From positions 372,001-436,000 of the forward strand of contig NZ_BNCK01000001.1 in the NCBI RefSeq assembly GCF_014656435.1: a DNA stretch of 64,000 nucleotides, written 5' to 3'. A model generated the notes under the pieces. The model was given only the letters and a program-made list of their open reading frames with translations, did no database searches and was not told the origin of the DNA. Below, piece after piece: positions 10,810 through 20,225 of the stretch. Each line of letters opens with the position of its first letter. Position 1 is the first letter of the stretch. The stretch is from Thalassotalea marina. GTDB lineage: Bacteria; Pseudomonadota; Gammaproteobacteria; Enterobacterales; Alteromonadaceae. The translations under genes and the position numbers were made by a program.

Positions 10810-11727
10810 ATGATTAAACAACGTACAATTAAAGATAGTGTGTCAGCAGTTGGTGTTGGTTTACACAAAGGCAAAAAGGTGCAGCTCACTCTCCGTCCTG
10901 CGCCAGCAAATACAGGTATTGTATTTCGCCGTGTAGATTTAGACCCCGTGGTTGATATTAAAGCAACACCTGAGGCTGTTGGTGAAACCACTATGTGTAC
11001 TTGTTTAGTGAATGAACAAGGTGTGAAGATTTCCACCGTCGAGCACTTGTTAGCTGCTGTTGCAGGCATGGGAATTGACAACTTAATTATTGATGTTGAT
11101 TCTCATGAAATTCCAATTATGGATGGTAGTTCATTGCCTTTCGTTTATTTGATTCAATCAGTAGGTATTGAATCATTAAACGCAGCCAAGCGTTTTATCC
11201 GTATCAAACAACCAATTCGTGTTGAAGAAGGTGATAAGTGGGCAGAAGTTAGACCTTACGAAGGCTTCAAAGTTAACTTTGCTATTGATTTTAATCACCC
11301 GGTTATTGCTAACACGAGTCAACAAATGAGCATGGATTTATCATCTTGTTCATTTATTAAAGAAATTAGTCGTGCAAGAACATTTGGTTTTGTTCGTGAT
11401 ATTGAATTATTACGTTCACACAATTTAGCATTGGGTGGTAGCTTAGAAAACGCTATCGTTCTAGATGACTACAATATGTTGAATAAAGACGGCCTTCGTT
11501 ATGATGACGAGTTTGTGAAACACAAAATATTAGACGCGATTGGCGATCTTTATATGTGTGGTCACAGCATGTTAGCTGAGTTAAATGCTTATAAGTCTGG
11601 CCATGGCTTAAATAATCTACTTCTAAGAGAAGTGTTTAAGCAAAAAGATGCTTGGGAATGGGTAACTTATGAAGATACTCAACAAGCTCCAATTGAATTC
11701 CAAGAAGCTAGCTTAGCGAATTACTAA
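10810..11727 (+). CDS. lpxC: UDP-3-O-acyl-N-acetylglucosamine deacetylase
   Basis: LpxC is the zinc enzyme that commits to lipid A synthesis by deacetylating UDP-3-O-acyl-GlcNAc. At 305 residues it has the family length. The zinc-binding STVEHLLAA motif, the [23 protein letters not shown] stretch (zinc His and Asp) and the [19 protein letters not shown] motif with the catalytic His are all present. It sits downstream of ftsZ as in most gammaproteobacteria, with an AAGAAGG ribosome-binding site, its own candidate promoter and a strong terminator, so it is probably a single-gene unit. Confidence 0.98.
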   Translation: MIKQRTIKDSVSAVGVGLHKGKKVQLTLRPAPANTGIVFRRVDLDPVVDIKATPEAVGETTMCTCLVNEQGVKISTVEHLLAAVAGMGIDNLIIDVDSHEIPIMDGSSLPFVYLIQSVGIESLNAAKRFIRIKQPIRVEEGDKWAEVRPYEGFKVNFAIDFNHPVIANTSQQMSMDLSSCSFIKEISRARTFGFVRDIELLRSHNLALGGSLENAIVLDDYNMLNKDGLRYDDEFVKHKILDAIGDLYMCGHSMLAELNAYKSGHGLNNLLLREVFKQKDAWEWVTYEDTQQAPIEFQEASLANY

Positions 11728-11733
11728 AAGTTG

Positions 11734-11759
11734 AAACCGGACACTTCGTCCGGTTTTTT
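11734..11759 (+). terminator. intrinsic terminator after lpxC
   Basis: An 8-bp perfect stem, AACCGGAC (11735-11742) with GTCCGGTT (11748-11755), closes a 5-base loop and runs into a T tract. It lies 7 bases after the lpxC stop. Confidence 0.9.
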
Positions 11760-11956
11760 CATTTATATAATTATAATAAATAAATCAATAGGTTATTTTG
11801 CTTTGCCCCATAAGCCATTTGAAATTGTTGAAAATGGTGTTTGTTAGGCTGGCAGGTCGGTGCAAGATTGTCGTACAATGCTTGCCTCTTATAGAAATTG
11901 ATAAACGTTAAATGATGCTGTCTAGCAGGTATAACGTACTGAAAACGTAATAAATA

Positions 11957-12865
11957 ATGAGTTTAACACTACTGTATCGCGGAAAAAATGTAAGGTTTCA
12001 AATGAAGCTAAATAAGTTTCATTGGCTGTCTGCGCTTGGTGTTTTTGCTATTATTTCTGGTTTTATCGTCTATTTAATTATGTCTTCTGGTGCTACACCA
12101 GTTAATGGAACGTTTGCAGAAGCTAGAGTCAATGCAAACTCGGAATCAAGTGAGCAAGCTGACAGTAGTAAGCAGCAAGTGATAGCGCTCACCATGAAAC
12201 TGGCAGAATTACAAAGCCAAGTATTAAGATTAAATGCCTTAGGAGATAGGTTAGCTGAAGAGGCAAAAATTCCGGAAAATGAATTTAATCTTACAGAGCT
12301 TCCACCTCAAGGTGGCCCCATTAATCAAACCCAATCAAGCCAAAAGAAAACCCTTGCCGAACTACTACTAGCGATTGAAGAATTAGAAAATTCGATCTCC
12401 ATTGAAGAAAAACAACTTAATTTGCTTGAATCTCTTACCTTGGGTCACCATATAGAAAATACCAGCTATTTATCTGGTCGCCCGATCAAAAAAGGTTGGT
12501 TATCGTCGTATTTTGGTACACGAAAAGATCCATTTACCGGTAGACCCGCTATGCATAAGGGGGTTGATTTTGCAGGTAAGGAAGGAGCTGAAGTTATAGC
12601 AACAGCTGCTGGTGTAGTTACTTGGTCAGGCGACAGATATGGTTATGGTCAATTAGTTGAAATTGATCATGGCAAAGGGTTTAAAACCCGTTATGGACAT
12701 AATAAAAAATTGCTCGTGCAAGTTGGGGATGTTGTTAATAAAGGACAAGCCATAGCACGCATGGGAAGTACTGGTAGGTCTACTGGGCCACATGTACACT
12801 ATGAAATTTTGCGAAACAATACACAAATCAATCCGATTAAATACGTGTACCGTAAAGCAAAGTAG
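11957..12865 (+). CDS. M23 family metallopeptidase (murein hydrolase-like), membrane-anchored
   Basis: The 302-residue protein has one N-terminal membrane segment (about residues 24-44), a coiled-coil-like region rich in Glu, Gln and Leu (about 60-155), and a C-terminal M23/LytM domain. The domain carries HKGVDFAGKEGAEV and GPHVHYEI, giving the zinc ligands of an active LAS-type endopeptidase, so catalysis looks intact. Members of this family cleave peptidoglycan cross-links in the periplasm. The gene lies between lpxC and secA, where enterobacteria have secM; no SecM-type arrest sequence is seen at its C terminus. ATG 11957 is used; an internal ATG at 12002 is an alternative. Confidence 0.88.
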   Translation: MSLTLLYRGKNVRFQMKLNKFHWLSALGVFAIISGFIVYLIMSSGATPVNGTFAEARVNANSESSEQADSSKQQVIALTMKLAELQSQVLRLNALGDRLAEEAKIPENEFNLTELPPQGGPINQTQSSQKKTLAELLLAIEELENSISIEEKQLNLLESLTLGHHIENTSYLSGRPIKKGWLSSYFGTRKDPFTGRPAMHKGVDFAGKEGAEVIATAAGVVTWSGDRYGYGQLVEIDHGKGFKTRYGHNKKLLVQVGDVVNKGQAIARMGSTGRSTGPHVHYEILRNNTQINPIKYVYRKAK

Positions 12866-12887
12866 TTAGGTTTTTATTAATAAACTG

Positions 12888-12918
12888 GTGATCGGCGCTG
12901 CCGGTCACTTTTATTTTT
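12888..12918 (+). terminator. terminator or attenuator hairpin in the secA leader
   Basis: GTGATCGGC (12888-12896) can pair with GCCGGTCAC (12900-12908), giving nine pairs with one G-U, a 3-base loop and a run of T-rich sequence. It lies just after the M23 gene and about 40 bases before the secA ATG. It should end M23 transcription, or attenuate read-through into secA. Confidence 0.75.
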
Positions 12919-12958
12919 AGTAGCTGAAGAATTTTCTTCTAACAATGGTTTAAACAAG

Positions 12959-15658
12959 ATGTTTGTAAGTTTATTGACAAAATTGTTTGGTAGTCGAAAT
13001 GACAGATTGATCAAACAAATGCGCAAAGAAGTCTCAAAAATAAATGCGCTAGAGCCTGTCATTGAGGCATTAAGTGACGAAGAGTTAAAAGGAAAGACCG
13101 CCGAGTTTAAAGAGCGTTTGTCCAATAACGAAACCATTGAAGCCATATTACCAGAAGCATTTGCTGTTGTACGTGAAGCCAGTAAACGTGTTTTTGGTAT
13201 GCGCCACTTTGATGTACAAATGATCGGCGGTATGGTGCTAAATCAAGGCAAGATCGCTGAAATGAGAACGGGTGAAGGTAAAACGTTAACAGCAACCTTA
13301 CCTTCATACTTAAATGCCTTAACAGGCAAAGGTGTCCATGTCGTAACGGTAAATGATTACCTTGCTAAGCGTGATGCTGATTGGTCTCGCCCTTTATTTG
13401 AATTTTTAGGCATGACGGTTGGATGTAATATTCCAGGCTTGTCGCATCCTGAAAAGAAAGAAGCTTATGAAGCTGACGTGACTTACGGGACCAACAATGA
13501 GTTTGGTTTTGATTACTTGCGCGATAATATGGCGTTTTCAGCTGAAGAACGTGTACAGCGTCCATTAAATTTTGCTGTTGTGGATGAAGTTGACTCAATC
13601 TTAATTGATGAAGCACGTACTCCTCTTATTATTTCAGGTGCTGCAGAAGATAGCTCTGAACTATACAAAGCCATCAATACCATCATTCCTTCTTTAGAAG
13701 TACAAAGTGAAGAAGATAAAGATGAAGAAACGGGACAATCAGCTGACTTTGTTGAGGGTGACTTCACCATCGATGAAAAAGCAAAACAAATTTATTTAAC
13801 TGAGCGCGGACAAGTTCGCATCGAAGAAATCTTAACTGAAAAAGGTTTGATCGAAGAAGGCGACTCGTTATTCTCTGCAAGCAATATTACATTGTTGCAC
13901 CATGTTATGGCGGCTTTAAGAGCGCATAAACTATTCCAAAAAGACGTTGATTACATCGTTAAAGACGGCGAAATCGTTATCGTTGATGAGCATACTGGCC
14001 GTACAATGGAAGGTCGTCGTTGGTCTGAAGGTTTACACCAAGCTGTTGAAGCTAAAGAAGGCGTAAATATTCAAAATGAAAACCAAACGTTAGCGTCTAT
14101 TACTTTCCAAAATTACTTCCGTATTTACACAAAACTTTCTGGTATGACAGGTACTGCTGATACAGAAGCTTTTGAGTTTAATCATATCTATGGCTTGGAA
14201 ACAGTTGTTATTCCAACTAACCGCGACATGATCAGAAATGATATGGCAGATCTTATTTATCTGACAGCGGAAGAGAAATTTGAAGCAATTTTAGAAGATA
14301 TCAAAGGTTGTGTAGAACGTGGTCAACCAGTATTAGTCGGTACTATTAGCATTGAAACCTCTGAGTTTTTATCAAACTATTTGAAAAAAGCTAAGATTAA
14401 ACACAAAGTATTGAATGCCAAGTTCCATGAACAAGAAGCTGAAATCGTTGCCGAAGCAGGTAAAGTTGGTGCTGTAACAATTGCAACTAACATGGCTGGT
14501 CGTGGTACGGATATCGTGTTGGGTGGTAACTTAGATGCTGCTATTGCCAAATTAAATAACCCTAACGAAGAGCAAATAGCCAAAGCAAAAGAAGAGTGGA
14601 AAGCTGAACACGATAAAGTTATTGAATTAGGTGGCTTACATATCGTAGCAACTGAGCGACATGAGTCTCGCCGTATCGATAACCAACTACGTGGTCGTTC
14701 TGGTCGTCAAGGTGACCCAGGCTCAACTCGCTTTTATCTTTCAATGGAAGATGGCTTGATGCGTATTTTTGCCTCGGAACGTATTACTAACATGATGCGT
14801 AAGTTGGGTATGGAACGTGGTGAAGCTATTGAACATCCTTGGGTTACTAAGAGTATTGAAAACGCACAGCGCAAAGTTGAAGGTCGTAATTTCGATATTC
14901 GTAAGCAGCTATTAGAATACGATGACGTAGCAAATGATCAACGTAAAGTTATCTATGAACAACGTAATGAATTGATGGATGAGTCAGACATCAAAGAAGT
15001 AGTGACAGCTATTCGTTCAGATGTTGTAGCAAGCGTTATCGACCAACACATTCCTCGCCAATCAATGGAAGAAATGTGGGATATTCCTGGTTTAGAAGAG
15101 CGTATAAAGGGCGATTTCAACATTGAAATGCCAATTGCTCAATGGCTAGAAGAAGATAAAGGCTTACACGAAGAAACATTACGTGAAAAAATCCAGGATA
15201 TCATTGAACAAGAATATCAAGCTAAAGAAGATATGGTAGGTGCAGATGTGCTTCGCCAATTCGAAAAAGCAGTTATGTTACAAACATTAGATTCATTGTG
15301 GAAAGAGCATCTAGCTGCTATGGATCACTTGCGTCAAGGCATTGGTTTACGAGGTTATGCACAAAAGAACCCTAAACAAGAATACAAGCGTGAGTCGTTC
15401 GAGTTATTTTCTCAAATGCTGGATAACTTAAAACATGAAGTGATCGGTATTTTAAGTAAAGTACGCATTCAAGCAGAGTCAGATGTTGAGGCTGTTGAAG
15501 AGCAACATCGTAAAGCTGATGAAACACCTAAGCAATATACACATGAATCTGCTATTGATAATACAGAGCCAAACGAGATGCCTCGTGTTGGACGAAATGA
15601 TCCATGTCCGTGTGGCTCAGGTAAGAAATATAAACAGTGTCACGGTAAACTAAGTTAA
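12959..15658 (+). CDS. secA: preprotein translocase motor ATPase
   Basis: SecA drives Sec-dependent export through SecYEG. The 899-residue length is normal. The Walker A segment MRTGEGKTL lies at about residues 102-110, the Walker B-like [17 protein letters not shown] follows, and the helicase motifs [16 protein letters not shown] and [18 protein letters not shown] are present. The C terminus ends in the zinc-binding [13 protein letters not shown] motif that contacts SecB and lipids. The ATG at 12959 has only a weak ribosome-binding site. A hairpin with T tract lies upstream and another terminator downstream, so secA may be transcribed on its own. Confidence 0.98.
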   Translation: MFVSLLTKLFGSRNDRLIKQMRKEVSKINALEPVIEALSDEELKGKTAEFKERLSNNETIEAILPEAFAVVREASKRVFGMRHFDVQMIGGMVLNQGKIAEMRTGEGKTLTATLPSYLNALTGKGVHVVTVNDYLAKRDADWSRPLFEFLGMTVGCNIPGLSHPEKKEAYEADVTYGTNNEFGFDYLRDNMAFSAEERVQRPLNFAVVDEVDSILIDEARTPLIISGAAEDSSELYKAINTIIPSLEVQSEEDKDEETGQSADFVEGDFTIDEKAKQIYLTERGQVRIEEILTEKGLIEEGDSLFSASNITLLHHVMAALRAHKLFQKDVDYIVKDGEIVIVDEHTGRTMEGRRWSEGLHQAVEAKEGVNIQNENQTLASITFQNYFRIYTKLSGMTGTADTEAFEFNHIYGLETVVIPTNRDMIRNDMADLIYLTAEEKFEAILEDIKGCVERGQPVLVGTISIETSEFLSNYLKKAKIKHKVLNAKFHEQEAEIVAEAGKVGAVTIATNMAGRGTDIVLGGNLDAAIAKLNNPNEEQIAKAKEEWKAEHDKVIELGGLHIVATERHESRRIDNQLRGRSGRQGDPGSTRFYLSMEDGLMRIFASERITNMMRKLGMERGEAIEHPWVTKSIENAQRKVEGRNFDIRKQLLEYDDVANDQRKVIYEQRNELMDESDIKEVVTAIRSDVVASVIDQHIPRQSMEEMWDIPGLEERIKGDFNIEMPIAQWLEEDKGLHEETLREKIQDIIEQEYQAKEDMVGADVLRQFEKAVMLQTLDSLWKEHLAAMDHLRQGIGLRGYAQKNPKQEYKRESFELFSQMLDNLKHEVIGILSKVRIQAESDVEAVEEQHRKADETPKQYTHESAIDNTEPNEMPRVGRNDPCPCGSGKKYKQCHGKLS

Positions 15659-15682
15659 CACTGGTTTTCGTTGTTTGATTTG

Positions 15683-15717
15683 AGAATGCCAATCAATAGA
15701 TTGGCATTCTTGTTTTT
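15683..15717 (+). terminator. intrinsic terminator after secA
   Basis: A 12-bp perfect stem, AGAATGCCAATC (15683-15694) with GATTGGCATTCT (15699-15710), has a 4-base AATA loop and is followed by TGTTTTT. It separates secA from mutT. Confidence 0.92.
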
Positions 15718-15726
15718 GGAGTAAGT

Positions 15727-16119
15727 ATGAAGCAAGTACATGTAGCTGTTGGTGTTATTGTTAGTGACCAAGCAGTATTTTTAACTAGACGACACGCAGA
15801 CGTTCACCAAGGCGGAAAATGGGAGTTTCCCGGTGGCAAGGTAGAGTCTGGAGAATCAGTTGCACAAGCGCTGCATAGAGAGCTTCAGGAAGAAATAGCG
15901 ATTGATACCCTTGCAGGTATTCCTTTGATAAAAATCGAACATGATTACGGCGATAAACAGGTTATTCTTGATGTGTTTATTGTTGACCAATATCAAGGTG
16001 AGCCAACAGCACAAGAAGGCCAAGAGGAAGGTTGGTTTATGTTAACTGACTTGCGCGATTTAGACTTTCCAGAAGCAAACGTGAAAATTATCGACGCACT
16101 AGAACAATATTATCAGTAA
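15727..16119 (+). CDS. mutT: 8-oxo-dGTP diphosphatase, Nudix family
   Basis: MutT hydrolyses 8-oxo-dGTP and so prevents A:T to C:G transversions. The 130-residue protein carries a complete Nudix box, G-x5-E-x7-REUxEE-like, in the segment GGKVESGESVAQALHRELQEE at about residues 37-57. Start KQVHVAVGVI and the length match E. coli MutT. It lies downstream of secA, as in E. coli, but after a strong terminator. It converges with yacG. Confidence 0.92.
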   Translation: MKQVHVAVGVIVSDQAVFLTRRHADVHQGGKWEFPGGKVESGESVAQALHRELQEEIAIDTLAGIPLIKIEHDYGDKQVILDVFIVDQYQGEPTAQEGQEEGWFMLTDLRDLDFPEANVKIIDALEQYYQ

Positions 16120-16122
16120 TCT

Positions 16123-16143
16123 AGTGTTCAGTGTTCAGTGTTC
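16123..16143. repeat. three tandem copies of a 7-bp unit
   Basis: AGTGTTC is repeated three times without interruption between the mutT stop and the 3' end of yacG. The array is too short to assign a role; replication slippage is the simplest origin. Confidence 0.8.
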
Positions 16144-16151
16144 TGTTGAGC

Positions 16152-16388
16152 CTATTCAGGCTCAACAAAAAATTTATTATGCTGAACAAACTCAGCTTCA
16201 AGCGCATCAAGCATCTCTTCGCTAACCACAACATCTTTTTGCATTGGTTGAGATATTTTATGGTTTTCCTCAGCCCAATCTCCCAAATCAATAAGGCGAC
16301 AACGCTCGCTACAAAAAGGACGGAATTTACTGTCTTGGTTCCAAATTACCTGTTTTTTACAGTTTGGGCAGTCTACGATTAGTGTCAT
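16152..16388 (-). CDS. yacG: DNA gyrase inhibitor / zinc-finger protein
   Basis: This 78-residue protein has the four-cysteine zinc site CPNC near residues 7-10 and CSERC near residues 28-32, followed by LIDLGDWA, all hallmarks of YacG. In E. coli YacG binds GyrB and inhibits gyrase. The protein is a little longer at its C terminus than E. coli YacG. It lies with zapD and coaE on the minus strand, matching the E. coli yacG-zapD-coaE order. Confidence 0.93.
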   Translation of the reverse strand: MTLIVDCPNCKKQVIWNQDSKFRPFCSERCRLIDLGDWAEENHKISQPMQKDVVVSEEMLDALEAEFVQHNKFFVEPE

Positions 16389-16515
16389 AAGTTAATAAGG
16401 TATGATGTGCTAAAGGGCAATTATAAAACGATTACGTTGGGTTTAACAGTGTATGCAAGTACTCGAAGTTTATAAACTAAAGTGTCATGGTACTAATTGG
16501 AACAATTAGCTACAT

Positions 16516-17262
16516 TTAACAACGGGCTAGTTCAAAAGGTACCATCATGTCGCAAAACTTCTTGCCTGACTCCTGGCAAGGACAGACAAATCTGATGGAA
16601 TATCTGAACTTATTGCCGCTGACGGTTGGATAATACTCACTGCCTTTTTGCACTTTGATGCGTAACAACATCAAACCATCGCCACTTTCTTGGAAAAAAC
16701 CATTATTTGCTTCGATGGTTTCAAAATTACTTTTTTGTCTTAAAAATTTGAGAATTAAACTCAATGCTTGATTAATTTGAGCTAGAAACGAGAGCCAGTG
16801 CTTGAGATCTTGTTGCGCTTTATCTGCTGAATGCTTAAGCCAAAATTGTAATTGCGGCAAATCAAAACTTGAACTACCACCTTGAATAGCAAAACGCTGT
16901 TTTAAACCCGAAAGAAATTTATCCTCTTTGAGCTGTATCCATTGTTGTGATGGGCACTTCAATTGACTTAGTAAAGCAACTGTTTGTTTTAAATTTTCAG
17001 TTAATGCACTGCCGTCTACATCAGGGTTGCTCGACCAAACGACCAAGTTTTGCTCTAACTTTTCTAAGTCTTTAATTAGATCGCCACGGATATCATTACG
17101 CTCTAATGTATCGATTATGGCAAATAAGGCATTGAAATAAACTTGATGCGAGGTTGAAACATCTAAAGACAGGCACTCGTTAGCCTGAGCAAACAATTGC
17201 TCGAGCTTTAAGTAGTTTCTTATCCGCTCATTTAGCGGATGTTCGTATAAAATGCCTGTCAT
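16516..17262 (-). CDS. zapD: cell division protein, FtsZ-associated
   Basis: ZapD (YacF) bundles FtsZ protofilaments by binding the FtsZ C-terminal peptide. The 248-residue protein begins ILYEHPLNERIRNYLKLEQLF, the conserved alpha-helical N terminus of the family, and ends in the beta domain with GNKFRYSIRFVCPCQESGKKFCDMMVPFELA-like sequence. Size and neighbours (yacG downstream, coaE upstream) agree. Spacing of 127 bases to yacG leaves room for a yacG promoter; the spacing to coaE is 80 bases. Confidence 0.93.
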   Translation of the reverse strand: MTGILYEHPLNERIRNYLKLEQLFAQANECLSLDVSTSHQVYFNALFAIIDTLERNDIRGDLIKDLEKLEQNLVVWSSNPDVDGSALTENLKQTVALLSQLKCPSQQWIQLKEDKFLSGLKQRFAIQGGSSSFDLPQLQFWLKHSADKAQQDLKHWLSFLAQINQALSLILKFLRQKSNFETIEANNGFFQESGDGLMLLRIKVQKGSEYYPTVSGNKFRYSIRFVCPCQESGKKFCDMMVPFELARC

Positions 17263-17342
17263 TGCACAACAATATTACCTACAACTGCACTTATCTTAAC
17301 CACACTTGAGCTAAATGGCTAATCTTTTTAGCTTTTCGGCGT

Positions 17343-17954
17343 TTAATTCAATTTAGCTGCTAAATCTAAGTAGTTTAGATGCAGCTTTTCCACGGCATTT
17401 TCTAATTCCAGATGTGTTAACTTACTATTGTTGAGGACGTCGTCAGCTAAAGCGAGCTTGTCTTCTCTTGGCATTTGACTGGCAATTATCGCTTCTACTT
17501 GCTTTTTTTCTACGTTGTCTCGTTTCGAGGTTCTTGTGATTTGTATTTCTTTTTCAACATCTATCAATAACGTTCTGTTAGTGTATTGATGTAGGTTGTT
17601 TTCAAATAACAAGGGGGCTGACAATATACAGTAAGGGCTAGTTGCTGATTTGAGTTGATTTAATATGCTTTCACGTATTAATGGGTGTAACAAAGCATTT
17701 AACCATTGCTTAAGTTGTTCATCACTAAAAATCAGTTCACGAAGTTTAGCTCGGTTTAATTGTCCATCTTCTTGTAAAATCGTTGCTCCAAATTTCGCAA
17801 CTATTTCTTTTAAGCCTAGGCTGCCTTCGGCAACAACCTCGCGTGCAACGACATCCGCATCGACTATGGTTATACCATAGTCGGCTAATAGATTTGATAC
17901 GGTAGTTTTACCACTGCCAATGCCGCCTGTTAATCCAATGATTAATTTTGACAT
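17343..17954 (-). CDS. coaE: dephospho-CoA kinase
   Basis: CoaE phosphorylates the 3'-hydroxyl of dephospho-CoA, the last step of coenzyme A synthesis. The 203-residue protein opens with the P-loop IGLTGGIGSGKTTVSNLLA and has the DADVVAREVV substrate motif, the HPLIR segment, and PLLFENN. These are standard for the family. It starts immediately (0-base gap) downstream of pilD, so it is probably co-transcribed with the pilus genes. Confidence 0.96.
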   Translation of the reverse strand: MSKLIIGLTGGIGSGKTTVSNLLADYGITIVDADVVAREVVAEGSLGLKEIVAKFGATILQEDGQLNRAKLRELIFSDEQLKQWLNALLHPLIRESILNQLKSATSPYCILSAPLLFENNLHQYTNRTLLIDVEKEIQITRTSKRDNVEKKQVEAIIASQMPREDKLALADDVLNNSKLTHLELENAVEKLHLNYLDLAAKLN

Positions 17955-18848
17955 TTAAGCTAATAACCCCAGGTACCAATCCCACATGCTTTGCCCCCAC
18001 AAAAAACAAACCCAACCGGCAATTGCAATATATGGTCCAAATGGTATGGCTTGCTCTTTACTTTGACCTTTAATTAGGATCAAACTAAGGCCAACAATTG
18101 CGCCTAATGCCGAGGCCATTAAAATAAGGAGAGGCAGTAGTTGCCAGCCTATCCAGGCGCCAAAAACCGCGACGAGTTTAAAGTCACCAAAGCCCATGCC
18201 TTCTTTGCCTGTAATTAACTTAAATAGCCAAAATACCGAATATAGACTCAAATAACCTGCAATAGCGCCTATAACAGCCTGCTCTAATGGGACAATGGTG
18301 CCATTTAAATTGACTATTAAGCCCAGCCATAACAAAGGTAAAGTAATTTGATCGGGGAGCAGCATATGATCAAAATCTATCATTGTTAAACTGATCAGTC
18401 CCCAAGTAAGTACTAAGGCAAATAATGTCAGCATAGAAACACCAAAATGCATGGCTATTATTAAACTTAGAAGTCCCGTAACCGCTTCTATAGTGGGGTA
18501 GCGTGCAGATATTTTATTTTTACATTGGCTGCATTTTCCACCCAGTATTAGCCAGCTTATGATTGGAACATTCTCATAAAATCGAATTTTATGAGCGCAA
18601 TGTGGGCAAGTAGAGCTTGGTGTTGAAAGCGTAAGCTTCTCTTGTGATTGGTTGGAAGGGGGATGTTTTAGCTCATCAGCTAAAAACTCTCTGCATTCTT
18701 GATACCAGCCTTGCTCTAACATCTTAGGCAAACGATAAATAACAACATTTAAAAAGCTGCCAATAATTAATCCAAGCAAAGTAATGCTGGCATAAAAAGC
18801 CCACGGGTATGTGGTAAACATTAAAGTAAAGTCGTCAAACATGTACAA
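17955..18848 (-). CDS. pilD: type IV prepilin peptidase / N-methyltransferase
   Basis: PilD is the inner-membrane aspartic protease that cleaves the prepilin leader after Gly and methylates the new N terminus. The 297-residue protein has the N-terminal GSFLNVVIYRLP segment, two CxxC pairs (CPHC, CSQC) of the zinc-binding cytoplasmic domain, and the catalytic aspartates in MIDFDHMLLPDQ and GMGFGDFKL. About eight membrane segments are visible. Its likely substrates are the two pilins encoded upstream. It can also serve type II secretion pseudopilins, which would be relevant to the secreted chitin proteins; that last point is inference. Confidence 0.96.
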   Translation of the reverse strand: MYMFDDFTLMFTTYPWAFYASITLLGLIIGSFLNVVIYRLPKMLEQGWYQECREFLADELKHPPSNQSQEKLTLSTPSSTCPHCAHKIRFYENVPIISWLILGGKCSQCKNKISARYPTIEAVTGLLSLIIAMHFGVSMLTLFALVLTWGLISLTMIDFDHMLLPDQITLPLLWLGLIVNLNGTIVPLEQAVIGAIAGYLSLYSVFWLFKLITGKEGMGFGDFKLVAVFGAWIGWQLLPLLILMASALGAIVGLSLILIKGQSKEQAIPFGPYIAIAGWVCFLWGQSMWDWYLGLLA

Positions 18849-18952
18849 CTATCCAACCTATTTTTTGCAACAGTTTAAGCGATGAAATGGCAAATAGAAA
18901 CAATCACTTTATCAAGCATACTGCCACAAACAGCAAATATCGGTCAGTAAAG

Positions 18953-20200
18953 TTATACCACTTGTCCAATTTGGAAGATAGGCAAATACATGGCAACAAT
19001 CAATCCACCGATAACTACACCAAGTACAGCCATTATCATAGGCTCTAACAAACTAGTTAACGAATCAACGGCATCATCAACCTGTTGCTCATAAACAGTT
19101 GCTACTTTTGCTAGCATATCGTCAACTGCACCTGATTCTTCACCAATGGCGACCATCTGAATGACCATATCTGGAAAGATGTTGCAATTACGCATCGCTA
19201 AATTCATTTGCATGCCTGATGATACTTCTGAGCGTATTTCTAAAATAGCGTCGCGAAATACGGCATTGCCAGATGCACCAGCAGCCGATTCAAGTGCATC
19301 TGGCAGTGGAACACCTGCTGCAAAGGTTGTCGACAAGGTTCGGGCATATCTAGCAACTGCTGCCTTTTTAAGTAAGTCTCCAACAACGGGAAGTTTTAAA
19401 ATGTTTTTATCTACGTTGTCTCTAAATTTACGGCTATTGAGGTGAGCTCTTTTAAACAAAAAACCGGCGACAAAAACTATGCCCAGACCTATGTACCAGT
19501 ATGATTGCATAAACTCAGATATTGCTAACACCAATAAAGTAAATGCTGGCAGTTCTGCACCAAAACTATCAAAAATCTCTTTAAATACGGGTACAACAAA
19601 TATTAATAATATCGAGGTAACAATGGCGGCGACAACCAGTACCGCTATTGGGTAAGTCATCGCTTTTTTAATTTTTGCTTTTAGTGCTTCCGCTTTTTCT
19701 TTGTAGGTCGCTATACGATCGTATATGGTTTCGAGTGAACCTGACTGTTCCCCAGAATGGACTAAATCGCAATATAAACCATCAAAATAACGAGGGTGAT
19801 CGCGTAAACATTCAGATAGGGGAATGCCAGATTGTAATTTATTGCCGATATCTCCCAATAGCTTTTGCATATTACCGTTATTGTGGCCTTTACCTATCAT
19901 TTCGATGGTTTGTACTAAAGGCACACCTGCTCCTAACATAGTCGCTATTTGGCGTGTTATGGTCGCAATATCTGCAGGAATAATTTTTTTGTCGCCGCCT
20001 AAACCAAATAAAGGTTTAGGTTTTTTCTTAATACGGCCGGGAGTAATACCTTGTTTTCTAAGTTGAGCTTTAAGTTCCAGCATGCTAGCGGCAGAAAGTT
20101 CACCATTAACCTTTTTACCTTTACGGTTAACCCCTTGCCATAAAAATACATCTAGCGGCTTTGGAGCGGCTACTTTTGCTCGTGTTGCTGAAACTGCCAT
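18953..20200 (-). CDS. pilC: type IV pilus inner-membrane platform protein
   Basis: PilC is the polytopic platform that couples the PilB motor to pilin insertion. The 415-residue protein contains two T2SSF domains (about residues 80-205 and 280-405), each ending in membrane helices; the second includes LLEPMIMAVLGVVIGGLIVAMYLPIF. The start FLWQGVNRKGKKVNGELSA is the usual PilC N-terminal domain. It follows pilB by 25 bases and precedes pilD by about 100. Confidence 0.95.
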   Translation of the reverse strand: MAVSATRAKVAAPKPLDVFLWQGVNRKGKKVNGELSAASMLELKAQLRKQGITPGRIKKKPKPLFGLGGDKKIIPADIATITRQIATMLGAGVPLVQTIEMIGKGHNNGNMQKLLGDIGNKLQSGIPLSECLRDHPRYFDGLYCDLVHSGEQSGSLETIYDRIATYKEKAEALKAKIKKAMTYPIAVLVVAAIVTSILLIFVVPVFKEIFDSFGAELPAFTLLVLAISEFMQSYWYIGLGIVFVAGFLFKRAHLNSRKFRDNVDKNILKLPVVGDLLKKAAVARYARTLSTTFAAGVPLPDALESAAGASGNAVFRDAILEIRSEVSSGMQMNLAMRNCNIFPDMVIQMVAIGEESGAVDDMLAKVATVYEQQVDDAVDSLTSLLEPMIMAVLGVVIGGLIVAMYLPIFQIGQVV

Positions 20201-20225
20201 AAAACCTTCCTATAATATTGATTAT

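Noticed and set aside
12866-12958. A SecM-type arrest peptide upstream of secA
   Set aside because: Neither the M23 protein C terminus nor the gap encodes anything like the SecM arrest sequence.
16145-16166. Terminator between mutT and yacG
   Set aside because: The 9-bp stem is perfect, but it is followed by A on the + strand and by no T run on the minus strand, and it lies partly in the yacG coding end.
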